NCBI GenBank assembly: GCA_910578065.1 | Contig: CAJTPB010000004.1 | Location: 34,336 to 98,335, forward strand | Source: an uncultured Christensenella sp. | GTDB taxonomy: Bacteria; Bacillota; Clostridia; Christensenellales; Borkfalkiaceae | Reading direction: 5' to 3' | Length of the DNA: 64,000 nucleotides | Shown: in pieces, positions 1-6,962 of the stretch | Layout of the letters: each line of letters opens with the position of its first letter | How positions within the stretch are numbered: position 1 is the first letter of the stretch | Translations under genes and position numbers: made by a program | The notes under the pieces: generated by a model | The model's input: only the letters and a program-made list of their open reading frames with translations | Databases searched by the model: none | What the model was told of the DNA's origin: nothing

Positions 1-120
1 GGCGACCTTTGCGTTTTTAATTTTGGTACTGATAAGCGTTTTTACCTTTACCAAAACCCACGAGCCGATCGCGGCAAGGATCGCCGCCGCGATTTCAATT
101 ATAAGTGTCTGCCAATTCAT
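1..120 (-). CDS. Phage holin, LLH-type, 3' part beyond window
   Basis: The frame opens with ATG at 118-120 and stays open to the window edge, giving 40 residues (MNWQTLIIEIAAAILAAIGS then WVLVKVKTLISTKIKNAKVA). It has one N-terminal hydrophobic helix followed by a basic stretch, as in LL-H-family holins, which pierce the membrane for lysis. It starts 2 nt after the stop of the preceding membrane protein, as in a lysis cassette. The family call rests on the short N terminus and the position downstream of the tail genes. Confidence 0.6.
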   Translation of the reverse strand, partial: MNWQTLIIEIAAAILAAIGSWVLVKVKTLISTKIKNAKVA

Positions 121-122
121 TT

Positions 123-455
123 TTAATCGTCCTCCGATTTTTTATTCTTTTTTGGCGGCGTTTCGGGCAACTGTATTATATCGTTGTATAAATCCGTAAT
201 AACGCCGTTACCGCCGAGGGCGTGATATGCCTCATATTCGCGGCGTACCGCGTCTTTTGCATACACGGGGCAATACCCGCGCTCGACCCATTTTTCTTGT
301 TGCCGTATGATTTCGGCGCGTAAAAGATTTTGCACGCCATTTTCAACGGCTTTGTGTTTTGTTCCGCTTAACTTGAAACGGGCGACGACTGCCGTTACGA
401 CGACTCCGACGATCGTACTTATACATGCCGTTAAAATAGTTGCCACGACGTCCAC
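123..455 (-). CDS. Small phage membrane protein, holin-associated
   Basis: Encodes 110 residues from a GTG start (453-455) with GAGGT about 5 nt upstream. The first 25 residues form one hydrophobic membrane segment. The cytoplasmic part carries the motif GYCPVYAKDAVRREYEAYHA then LGGNGVITDLYNDI, a pattern I associate with small proteins beside holins in Firmicutes phages. The tail is acidic and lysine rich. A longer in-frame ATG at 539 would run deep into the upstream gene and lacks a good ribosome site, so I prefer GTG. It is probably part of the lysis cassette; the exact role is unknown. Confidence 0.65.
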   Translation of the reverse strand: MDVVATILTACISTIVGVVVTAVVARFKLSGTKHKAVENGVQNLLRAEIIRQQEKWVERGYCPVYAKDAVRREYEAYHALGGNGVITDLYNDIIQLPETPPKKNKKSEDD

Positions 456-456
456 G

Positions 457-663
457 TTATACCTCGATAAACCAATCGTCGCGGAGTGCCATTCCGCCGT
501 TTGCGGCGATTTCGTCCGCCGTTTTGCCGTCAAGGGCATTGACCCATATTTCGCAAGCGTCGTCGATTTCGCGTTGCGTGAGTATTCCCGCGGCGAGGTC
601 TGCGTTCGCGGATTTTAACCATTCCGCTTTACTGAAAACCTTTTTTGTTGCTTTGTTTGTCAT
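457..663 (-). CDS. Hypothetical 68-aa phage protein
   Basis: Starts at ATG 661-663 with GGAGG 10 nt upstream. The protein is acidic and probably helical (KAEWLKSANADLAAGILTQR), without Cys or membrane segments. It sits between the reverse transcriptase and the lysis genes, with the next start 1 nt after its stop. I do not recognise the family. It is too short and acidic for a typical Avd protein, the usual basic DGR accessory of about 120 residues. Confidence 0.65.
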   Translation of the reverse strand: MTNKATKKVFSKAEWLKSANADLAAGILTQREIDDACEIWVNALDGKTADEIAANGGMALRDDWFIEV

Positions 664-692
664 ACTGTTTTTGCCTCCAAAAATAAAATTTT

Positions 693-1739
693 TTATCCGC
701 ACGCCGCCGCAATCGTGCGGGCGTGATAAGATACGATTTTTTGCGCCTTTCCTTTCGATATGGTCGGTTTTATCCGTTCGGTGTAATACTTCTTAAAATT
801 GATAACCTTTGCCCGCGACATGTACGATATAAAGCGCACACATTGACGCAAGCGAACGCCGAAACGTTTTATCTTTCGGACGACCCGCGTTAAACTGTAA
901 AATACATGTTTACGGAGGAGGGTATAACCCTTGTAAAACCGATACCCGACAAAATCAATCGGGCGCGTGCCGTACCGCCATATTTGCCAATCGTCTTTTA
1001 CCCGTAAATTGCCGCAGCGCAACACGCCCGCGAGGGCGACGTGCGCTTTGTGTAACTTTCGTTTATTGCGGTCGAGGAAAACTATATCGTCCGCGTATCT
1101 GACGTAATGGTTTATATGTAACTTTTCTTTTACGGTGTGGTCGAACGTCTGCAAGTAAAAGTTTGAAAAGCCTTGCGACGTGTAATAACCAATCGGCAAG
1201 CCCGACCCGCCGTTATCGAGGATATCGTCAATGAGTTTCAAAACCTTTGCGTCCTTTATGACGCGGCGGAATTTTTGTTTTAACAACTCAATATCGACCG
1301 ACTCGAAAAAATGGTGTATATCCGCTTTGTAAACGTATTTGATTTTCGGATCGTTTTTGATAAACTTTTCAATCGCTTTCCGCGCCGCCTTTGTGCCGCG
1401 TCCGACGACCGACCCGCAACAATAACGATCCATGCCGCGATTGATTATCGGGTTTATGACTTGCATTAAAGCCCAATGCACGATTTGATCGGGGAAAAAT
1501 CGAGGTACTTTTATATTGCGTATTTTGTTATGTTCCCGCCGTGTTTTCATGCGGGGAGGGGAAAAGACGATCCCGCGTTCGAGTATCCGTTGCACGCGGG
1601 CGGCGTACAATTCGGGGTTGTCGTGGGCGTCCTTAACGATCCCGCGGCGGTGTTTCTTGTTTTTCGTCGCGTTGCGTACTGCCAAAATGAGGTTATCAAT
1701 CGACGTGATTTTTTCATATAAAAAGCCTATTCTTTTCAT
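693..1739 (-). CDS. DGR reverse transcriptase
   Basis: A 348-residue RT that copies the template-repeat RNA with errors at adenines, producing cDNA that overwrites the variable repeat of the VP gene. Visible motifs: KADIHHFF (138-145, catalytic Asp140), LPIGYYTSQGFSN (181-193, the GxxTSQxxxN-type block typical of DGR RTs), RYADDIVFL with YADD at 215-218, and IDFVGYRFYKGYTLLRK (261-277), matching the DFLGYR...LRK region. There is no maturase or endonuclease domain, which argues against a group II intron. ATG at 1737-1739 with AAGGA upstream is preferred over an in-frame start at 1808. It lies 141 nt downstream of the TR and 345 nt downstream of the VP stop. Confidence 0.95.
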   Translation of the reverse strand: MKRIGFLYEKITSIDNLILAVRNATKNKKHRRGIVKDAHDNPELYAARVQRILERGIVFSPPRMKTRREHNKIRNIKVPRFFPDQIVHWALMQVINPIINRGMDRYCCGSVVGRGTKAARKAIEKFIKNDPKIKYVYKADIHHFFESVDIELLKQKFRRVIKDAKVLKLIDDILDNGGSGLPIGYYTSQGFSNFYLQTFDHTVKEKLHINHYVRYADDIVFLDRNKRKLHKAHVALAGVLRCGNLRVKDDWQIWRYGTRPIDFVGYRFYKGYTLLRKHVFYSLTRVVRKIKRFGVRLRQCVRFISYMSRAKVINFKKYYTERIKPTISKGKAQKIVSYHARTIAAACG

Positions 1740-1880
1740 AGTTCCTTTTTCAAAGAGTCTTTGTTGCGCCTTACGGTGTTTCAATGCTTGCGCCCTACTA
1801 AACCGCACTCTTTATCGGCTATTTTTGACCGAGTGGTACGGCGATACGCAATCCATAAAAAGACTTACCATGCAACGAAT

Positions 1881-1986
1881 ACGACCGCCGAGGTTCGAGT
1901 TCGCGTTCGACGCCGAATTGTTCCCGTTCCAATACCACAAACCCGCGTTCGTGGTGTTGTTCCAATTCCCGCCGACGTACAAAACC
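1881..1986 (-). repeat. DGR template repeat (TR)
   Basis: This 106-bp stretch matches 2106-2211 at a constant offset of 225. On the coding (minus) strand it would read VLYVGGNWNNTTNAGLWYWN then GNNSASNANSNLGGR. It contains ten AAC/AAT codons, the composition expected of a template mutagenised at adenines. The match ends sharply at 1986/2211. On the other side similarity fades after 1881, where TR and VR have related but different sequences (1871-1880 versus 2096-2105), as expected for IMH* versus IMH. The TR is non-coding and precedes the RT in the same transcript. Confidence 0.95.
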
Positions 1987-2056
1987 CCGACAATTCGGAT
2001 TGCGTACCCCTCGATTGATTATTCAATTTTGACCGTTACGCTATACGCGCATTATG

Positions 2057-2076
2057 ACGGGGGAAGTTTCCCCCGT
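2057..2076 (-). promoter_or_regulatory. Stem-loop downstream of VR (DGR hairpin)
   Basis: A perfect inverted repeat with 9-bp G/C-rich arms (ACGGGGGAA / TTCCCCCGT) and a 2-nt loop, or 8 bp with a tetraloop. It begins 8 nt past the VP stop codon and about 30 nt past the end of the VR. In the Bordetella phage DGR a short G/C-rich hairpin just 3' of the VR promotes target recognition, and this element matches in place and shape. No U-tract follows, so it is a poor terminator. Confidence 0.8.
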
Positions 2077-2084
2077 AATCCCCC

Positions 2085-3140
2085 TCAAAGAGGTTTGTAA
2101 CAAAGACGACCGCCGAGGTACGAGTACGCGCCCGACGCCGAACCGCCCCCGTACCAATACCACAAACCCGCGCCCGTGGTGTTGACCCCATACCCGCCGA
2201 CGTACAAAACCGTTCCGCCGTACGACGCCGAATAGTCGCAATAATACGTCGTCGCGGTTGCGCTTAAATCGCTTGCGTAACCAAGGAGAGGGAAACGATC
2301 GAAGTACGTAATTTTCTTGATATAACCGCTTTGATTTGCGAGTCTGTCGCCGACGCAAAAATACGGCGTCGTCGCTTTTGCGGCGACATACTTTGTCGGA
2401 TCGAGGCAAATATAAATCCTATCCGACGAGAAAGATATACCGTCGCACCATTTGTACACGTTACCCCACAAATTCTCAATGCCGCGATATTTGCAAGCGT
2501 GCTTGCCGTCCGTGTTGCTTTCTTCCGATCCCGACGCCGTTTTAACGCCGTCCGTATGCCCCGTCGTAATCGCCGCCGAATTGCCGTTTGCGTATCCGTA
2601 CATGACGGATTGCGAGTTTGTCGTTTTCATTTCGACGAGCCATAATTCTTTGATAATCGCGTCGATTAAAAAGTCGTATTGCTGATAACCCGCGCCGTTC
2701 GCTTTACAACCCGCGCGGAAGTTGTCAAGCGTAATATTGACGAGTACGGTTTGCCCCGACTTTGAATACACCCGCGCCGACGAGCCGCTACCCTCATATT
2801 TACCGACGAGGACGTAATCCAATTCGTTACCCATGCCGTCAACAAATAACGTTAAAAAGCCCTCGTATCGGACGCCCGATATTTGGTGTTTGTACGTACC
2901 GTCGGCGTTCTTCGTGATCTTCGCGTAAAACTTCGGAATTTTAATAAACACGTTTCCGTGTTCGTCTGTTACTTCTTGCATATCCGACCACGGATAACAA
3001 CGGTCAAAGTCGCTGACGATTTCCGACGCGCCGACGGTGTATCCAAGCCCGACCGCGTCGTCTGTACGAACGAGGGCGGAGGGGTTAGACGATCCGACTT
3101 TATCTACGCCGTAGATTTTTGCTTTTTCGATACCTAACAT
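2085..3140 (-). CDS. DGR variable protein, C-type-lectin-like tail tip protein
   Basis: A 351-residue protein whose last part is rewritten by the DGR. The middle and C-terminal regions have the C-type lectin/formylglycine-enzyme-like pattern common to phage DGR targets: FIKIPKFYAKI, LDYVLVGKYEGS, WLVEMKTTNSQSVMYGYANG and YRGIENLWGNVYKWCDGI. The VR codes 311-345. By analogy with Bordetella Mtd it should sit at the tail tip and bind a host receptor, with variable residues on the ligand-binding face. It follows the tail-fibre-like ORF by 15 nt and is followed by hairpin, TR and RT. Receptor and fold are inferred. Confidence 0.9.
   Translation of the reverse strand: MLGIEKAKIYGVDKVGSSNPSALVRTDDAVGLGYTVGASEIVSDFDRCYPWSDMQEVTDEHGNVFIKIPKFYAKITKNADGTYKHQISGVRYEGFLTLFVDGMGNELDYVLVGKYEGSGSSARVYSKSGQTVLVNITLDNFRAGCKANGAGYQQYDFLIDAIIKELWLVEMKTTNSQSVMYGYANGNSAAITTGHTDGVKTASGSEESNTDGKHACKYRGIENLWGNVYKWCDGISFSSDRIYICLDPTKYVAAKATTPYFCVGDRLANQSGYIKKITYFDRFPLLGYASDLSATATTYYCDYSASYGGTVLYVGGYGVNTTGAGLWYWYGGGSASGAYSYLGGRLCYKPL
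2106..2211 (-). repeat. DGR variable repeat (VR) inside the VP gene
   Basis: Encodes residues 311-345 of the variable protein. Compared with the TR there are 15 differences in 106 bp; 14 fall at positions that are A in the TR coding strand. Asn codons have become Tyr (317, 330, 339, 341), Val (319) and Gly (323, 332, 333, 337), while Asn320 is unchanged. The single non-adenine change is TGG to GGG (Trp318Gly). The VR lies six codons from the C terminus, followed by LCYKPL and the stop. Confidence 0.95.
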
Positions 3141-3155
3141 TTGAAAATGCCTCCT

Positions 3156-3980
3156 TTATTCGAGCGCGGATAAACGCGCTTTGATTTCTTTTAATTCCTT
3201 GTCAAGTTCGCCGCCGCGGGTGTATCCCGCCGCCTTTTCCGCCTCGCCCGACAAGAGGGCGTATGTAGTGATTGCGGCTTTGTTTGCCTCTTCTGCGACG
3301 TCTGCCGCGTTCGCGTGGTCTGCGTCGTCCGCATGATCGGCATTGTCGGCGGTAGTTGCGTTAAATGTGTCGCCGTCGCGCAAAAGCCCGTCCGCCTCGA
3401 AAGTCGCTTGCGGTACACCTTTGATTGTAACGCTTGTACCTTGACCCTCGGCGATTTGCTGTTCGAGTTCGTCCACGCGTTCGGTTGCCGCGTCTGCCGT
3501 CGCCGCCGCCGCGTTCGCGGTTTCTACTGCACCCGCCGCCGCGGAAAACGGCGCAAGGGCGCGCCCCGCGCCCGTAATCTTGTCGCCGACGCCCGTTATT
3601 CGCGAGGAAAGTTTATCAAACTTTAATGTGTTTAATTTTTCAAGTTGCTTTTGTAACTGCTGTCCTTTGAGTTCGGTTTGTGCGAGTTCCGTTTGCAACT
3701 TGCGGTACGCCGTCGTATCGACGTTGCCCGTTTCTTCTAAATATTCCAAACGGCGGCGTAATACGTCCGCATTTGCCGCCGTTTGGTCGATCGCGTCTTG
3801 CGCGACTTTTTGCGCCCTTGCAAGTTTCGTCGCGTCAAATTCAAGATCGAGGCTTTTTTGCAACGCGGCGAGTTCGGATTGCGACGATTGCGCCGCTTTC
3901 CGCATTTGCGACATTTCCTTATTGAAACTTGACGCGTCCGCGCTTATTTCAACGGTTAATCCGCGTATGCTGTCTGCCAT
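3156..3980 (-). CDS. Chimeric ORF: tape-measure N terminus fused to tail-fibre-like C terminus
   Basis: The 274 residues look like two proteins. Residues 1 to about 150 match the start of a tape-measure protein: GLTVEISADASSFNKEMSQM, a long coiled coil, then SSRITGVGDKITGAGRALAP. Around SAAAGA the sequence changes to a low-complexity tail-fibre type (TANAAAATADAATERVDELE, then DNADHADDADHANAADVAEE) ending in a short coiled coil. Siphovirus tape measures usually exceed 600 residues and are followed by distal-tail and tail-lysin genes, all missing here. I infer an in-frame deletion of several kilobases, real or an assembly collapse. Confidence 0.7.
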   Translation of the reverse strand: MADSIRGLTVEISADASSFNKEMSQMRKAAQSSQSELAALQKSLDLEFDATKLARAQKVAQDAIDQTAANADVLRRRLEYLEETGNVDTTAYRKLQTELAQTELKGQQLQKQLEKLNTLKFDKLSSRITGVGDKITGAGRALAPFSAAAGAVETANAAAATADAATERVDELEQQIAEGQGTSVTIKGVPQATFEADGLLRDGDTFNATTADNADHADDADHANAADVAEEANKAAITTYALLSGEAEKAAGYTRGGELDKELKEIKARLSALE

Positions 3981-3983
3981 GCG

Positions 3984-4313
3984 TTATTTGCCTCCTTTTA
4001 AGAATTTGACCGCGTCCGCCGCCGAAACGTCGCGGACGTTTTGATTTGTTTGTTTCGACCTTGATTTGCGTATCTGCCGTATCATTTGTTTGAGGTTTGC
4101 AATATCAATCGACATGATAAGCATATAAAGGTCGTTAAAATGCGATCGGGCGATAAACACGTCGGGGATTTTGAGTTCGACGCACTTTTGCGCGATTGCG
4201 ATATACCGCGGCACGGTCAATTTTGCGGCGGCTTTGTCGGTTGTCGGCGGATCGAGTTTCTTATAGATCGCCAACAACCGCTCAAATTCTTGCCCGTGCG
4301 CGATTAGTTTTTT
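3984..4313 (-). CDS. Tail assembly chaperone, frameshifted C-terminal part (gpGT-like)
   Basis: This frame has no good start of its own; the first possible one is TTG at 4275-4277. It is open upstream as far as an A AAA AAC heptamer at the end of the preceding gene, so it is best read as the -1 extension of that gene. It encodes about 110 residues after the shift, ending in RSKQTNQNVRDVSAADAVKF LKGGK. In siphoviruses the shifted product binds the tape measure and tail tube during tail assembly. Position between tail tube and tape measure fits. Confidence 0.75.
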   Translation of the reverse strand, partial: KKLIAHGQEFERLLAIYKKLDPPTTDKAAAKLTVPRYIAIAQKCVELKIPDVFIARSHFNDLYMLIMSIDIANLKQMIRQIRKSRSKQTNQNVRDVSAADAVKFLKGGK

Positions 4314-4696
4314 TCGTCTGCCGTCGCCGTTTGTAAAGCGATTTCAAAAACGAATTTGATTTTATCGACGAGGCGCGTTAAGTATTCCGCGTCCGCAAGG
4401 TCAAACAATTTCAAAAACGATTTGAAGTCGGGAAGTTCCTTGCTTTCCAAAAAGCAATAAAGGGCTTTGAGGTTAGAAAGGATATGCGCTTTGCTTTCCA
4501 TAAGCCCCGCCTTTCGGATACGCTCGACGTATGCGAAAAGGGTTTCATTTTTCGCGTTGTGCGGGAAGTTTTGTTCCCAACGTTCCTCGGCGAATAACGA
4601 CGTGTCGATTTCGACGTCGATTTGACGTTTGGTTGTAACGAGTTTGTTTTGCTCGTTGATTTCTTTTTCTTGTACGGGTAATTTCGTTTTAATCAT
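4304..4696 (-). CDS. Tail assembly chaperone (gpG-like)
   Basis: Encodes 130 residues with a charged N terminus (KTKLPVQEKEINEQNKLVTT) and a helical remainder, the usual size and position of the first tail assembly chaperone directly after the major tail protein. Its stop overlaps the frameshift signal that yields a longer fusion. Family assignment comes from gene order and the slippery heptamer rather than strong sequence motifs. Confidence 0.7.
   Translation of the reverse strand: MIKTKLPVQEKEINEQNKLVTTKRQIDVEIDTSLFAEERWEQNFPHNAKNETLFAYVERIRKAGLMESKAHILSNLKALYCFLESKELPDFKSFLKLFDLADAEYLTRLVDKIKFVFEIALQTATADEKN
4307..4313 (-). other. Programmed -1 ribosomal frameshift site (A AAA AAC)
   Basis: On the coding strand the upstream gene ends GAC GAA AAA AAC TAA. 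The last seven bases before the stop form A AAA AAC in phase for simultaneous slippage. A -1 shift enters CTA ATC GCG CAC GGG, which continues in the 3984 frame for more than 100 codons. The arrangement mirrors the conserved G/GT frameshift of tail chaperone genes. Confidence 0.85.
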
Positions 4697-4711
4697 GGCG
4701 TAACCCTCCGA

Positions 4712-5416
4712 TTATTCCGCGTCCGTTTCGGGCGTTCCCGTTCCCGCGTCCGTTTCGGGCGTTCCCGTTCCCGCGTCCGTTTCGGGCGTTCCCGTTCCCG
4801 CGTCCGTTCCCATAGCGGGGAGTACAACTTCGTTTCCGAAAGTTTCGTAATCGGGATCGTCAGGCGTCGCGGTCAACTGCCATACACGCGCCTCGTTGCC
4901 TTTTTCGTCCTTGTAAACCTTGCCGTCTGCCGACAAAAGGGGAGTGCCGTCGATAACGAGCGGCAATTCAAACGACGACTCGTTAAGATCGTCGGTCGTT
5001 TGGTCGTAATCTTCCGACGGGCGGGAAGAGGTAACGCCGTACAACATAGTTTTTGCGACCGAGATTGCGTTGTCGCCGTCCATCTGCTCGATTTCAAAGT
5101 AAAGGACGTGCGATACCGATTTCGTGGGTTTAATATCGGCAAGCCCTTTCGCGGTTTTGATTTTGCGCCCCATGGCGATTTCGTACTCGTCGCAAATATT
5201 GTTTTGCGTAAGCGTACCCGTCTTACCTTTTTCGTTCACGTAGTGGATAATGCGGCGACCGTCGCCGTAAATATCCTTTGTGGACGAGTCCACTTCGAGC
5301 GCAAGTTTCGTCGAAGTTCCCATGTCAACGAACGGTAAAAAACCGCCCTTGTCGTCGGGTAACGCGTACTTTACGTTGCGAACGTTAAAGCGAATAAGAT
5401 TTTTTTTCTTTTCCAT
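4712..5416 (-). CDS. Major tail (tube) protein, phi13-like
   Basis: A 234-residue protein in the tail-tube slot before the chaperones. It has the family-like start NLIRFNVRNVKYALPDDKGG and the internal KIKTAKGLADIKPTKSVSHV, resembling phi13-type major tail proteins. The tube core ends near residue 205 (PDDPDYETFGNEVVLP). The remainder is a Thr/Gly/Pro/Glu tail of three TDAGTGTPE repeats, probably displayed on the tube surface. GGAGG lies upstream of ATG 5414-5416. Confidence 0.8.
   Translation of the reverse strand: MEKKKNLIRFNVRNVKYALPDDKGGFLPFVDMGTSTKLALEVDSSTKDIYGDGRRIIHYVNEKGKTGTLTQNNICDEYEIAMGRKIKTAKGLADIKPTKSVSHVLYFEIEQMDGDNAISVAKTMLYGVTSSRPSEDYDQTTDDLNESSFELPLVIDGTPLLSADGKVYKDEKGNEARVWQLTATPDDPDYETFGNEVVLPAMGTDAGTGTPETDAGTGTPETDAGTGTPETDAE
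4717..4808 (-). repeat. 27-bp tandem repeats in tail tube gene
   Basis: Three identical 27-bp units (4717-4743, 4744-4770, 4771-4797) are followed by an 11-bp partial copy. Each encodes the nonapeptide TDAGTGTPE at the C terminus of the tail protein. In-frame copy-number change would lengthen or shorten an exposed tail-tube extension. Confidence 0.9.
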
Positions 5417-5419
5417 GTG

Positions 5420-5812
5420 TTAATTGCCTCCACTTAATTTTTTTTTGATTGCGTCGAATATCTGCGACTCCACACCGTCGAAACATTGACGTATAAATCC
5501 GTTGTGCGGGTTGTCGGAATATTCCAACACATTTGAAAGAGGGATATTGTCTTTCCCGTTGCCGCTGACGGTTTTTGTATTGCCGACGTATCGGCGATCT
5601 TTGTACTTTGTTTTGATTTCCCACGACTCCGCCATGCCGCCCGTATCGCGTGGGGTTGCGCTTTCAACTGCCGATTTGAAAACCTCCGCGCCCGCTTGTA
5701 CCGCGGCTTGCCGTTTGTCAAATTGCGCGCGGGAAAAATCCGTCAATACTTCCGACATGGCGTCGGGGAGTTCGTCGAGGTTTAATCGGCTTGTCGTAAT
5801 GCCTTTACCCAT
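5420..5812 (-). CDS. HK97 gp10-like head-tail/tail completion protein
   Basis: Encodes 130 residues from ATG 5810-5812. It has a helical N terminus (FSRAQFDKRQAAVQAGAEVF), the block SATPRDTGGMAESWEIK, and an aromatic C-terminal part. The TPxxTGxLxxSW pattern is that of HK97 gp10 family proteins. It overlaps the upstream gene by 8 nt and is followed by the tail tube gene, the usual order. A longer ORF start at 5869 lies wholly inside the upstream gene and is not preferred. Confidence 0.75.
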   Translation of the reverse strand: MGKGITTSRLNLDELPDAMSEVLTDFSRAQFDKRQAAVQAGAEVFKSAVESATPRDTGGMAESWEIKTKYKDRRYVGNTKTVSGNGKDNIPLSNVLEYSDNPHNGFIRQCFDGVESQIFDAIKKKLSGGN

Positions 5813-6218
5813 TATCGACAACCCCGATATATGCAAATTCGACGTTAAATCCGCGGTACGGATTATCAACGTCGGGTAATGGTGTTACGTCATTTGCAAC
5901 GCGAAAGTGTTTATCGCGTAAAATTTCGCGTTTGGCGGCTTGCAAGCGGCTTTCCGCGTCCGTTACGCGGGCGTCGGTCTTTTCGTACGAGTAATAATAA
6001 TTGACGTCTATATACGCGCGGGAGTGCGTCGGCACGCCGTCGCCGTATTTGCGCGGGCGGTTAGATATGACGCGAAAAACGACGTACTCGTCTTTATTGA
6101 CCGTTACGTCGGAATTTTCTATTTTGTCAACCTCAACGCGCCGCAAGTGGTTTGATACCACACCGTATGGCAACAATACGCGGTCGAGCGTTTCTTGTAC
6201 GGTGTTTATAACGTTCAT
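5805..6218 (-). CDS. Tail terminator/tail completion protein
   Basis: 137 residues (TVQETLDRVLLPYGVVSNHL ... YYYSYEKTDARVTDAESRLQ). Length, place between head closure and gp10-like genes, and the N-terminal helix followed by strands suit a tail terminator, which caps the tube and joins it to the head. Start ATG overlaps the preceding stop (TAATG). The role rests mainly on synteny. Confidence 0.55.
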   Translation of the reverse strand: MNVINTVQETLDRVLLPYGVVSNHLRRVEVDKIENSDVTVNKDEYVVFRVISNRPRKYGDGVPTHSRAYIDVNYYYSYEKTDARVTDAESRLQAAKREILRDKHFRVANDVTPLPDVDNPYRGFNVEFAYIGVVDNG

Positions 6219-6628
6219 TATTTGCCCTCGTAGTGCTTAACTTGAAACTCGATAAATTTATGTTGTTCGCCGTAATCGTCCGCGTCCGACGCAAGTACGA
6301 ACGTATGCGCCGCGTCCGTCTTGCCCCGTAAATAAACGCGTACCGATTTCGACGTCAACGCGTCGTAAACCTTTTGCACAAAAGGCAAGCGCACGCGGGC
6401 GGCACGTTTGACGCCGTCGGCTTGCTGTTGAATAGCCGCCGCCCCGTAACTTCCGAGCCATTCACAATAAAACGAGTCGGTCATTATCGGTTTTCCGCCG
6501 TCGCCCGTTCCGATCGGTACTTCGATCATTTCCCAAACGGTGGACGCACCTTTGCCCGCGATTTGCGTTGTCGTTTGTACGCCGAATTTGACAAGCGTAC
6601 GCACCGTGCCTAACTTCTGATCTGCCAT
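6218..6628 (-). CDS. Putative head closure (stopper) protein
   Basis: 136 residues from ATG 6626-6628, in the slot between the connector adaptor and the tail terminator. The sequence is beta-rich (VRTLVKFGVQTTTQIAGKGA; SVRVYLRGKTDAAHTFVLAS). Head closure proteins of siphoviruses are small beta barrels of this size. No catalytic motif is expected. The call relies on gene order. Confidence 0.5.
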   Translation of the reverse strand: MADQKLGTVRTLVKFGVQTTTQIAGKGASTVWEMIEVPIGTGDGGKPIMTDSFYCEWLGSYGAAAIQQQADGVKRAARVRLPFVQKVYDALTSKSVRVYLRGKTDAAHTFVLASDADDYGEQHKFIEFQVKHYEGK

Positions 6629-6629
6629 A

Positions 6630-6890
6630 TCAACTCCGCATTTGCGCGATAAGCGCAACGATCATTCCGTCGGGCTTAATAAGATCGTCAACGGGGATAC
6701 CTTTGTCGATACCGTCCGCCCAAAGTGCTTTTACGGAATAGGCGCGGGCGCACCCCAATTTTTCAAGGGGTACGCCGCTTTCGGTCATAAATTCGACCGC
6801 CGCGTCGATTGAGTCTTGTACGGATTGTTTCTTTTGCGGGTCTGCGTCAAAGTAGCCCATTTTATATAAGATTTTGTCGATTTCTTGCAT
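6630..6890 (-). CDS. Head-tail connector adaptor (gp6/gp15-like)
   Basis: An 86-residue helical protein (KILYKMGYFDADPQKKQSVQ ... CARAYSVKALWADGIDKG) directly after the capsid gene. Short all-helical adaptors that bind the portal ring are found here in HK97-type phages. GAGGTCGAAC precedes the ATG at 6888-6890. Sequence similarity is suggestive only. Confidence 0.6.
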   Translation of the reverse strand: MQEIDKILYKMGYFDADPQKKQSVQDSIDAAVEFMTESGVPLEKLGCARAYSVKALWADGIDKGIPVDDLIKPDGMIVALIAQMRS

Positions 6891-6962
6891 GTTCGACCTC
6901 CTTAACGTTTACCGTTGCGTATCGGCTTTCGACCGCAAACCCGCAATCAAAACCGTTATAAA

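Noticed and set aside
693..1739. Group II intron maturase or retron RT
   Set aside because: No maturase or HNH domain, no intron RNA ends, and no msr/msd; the adjacent TR/VR pair explains the RT.
1809..2084. Coding gene between VP and RT
   Set aside because: The frames here are TR shadows; no start with a ribosome site yields a plausible protein.
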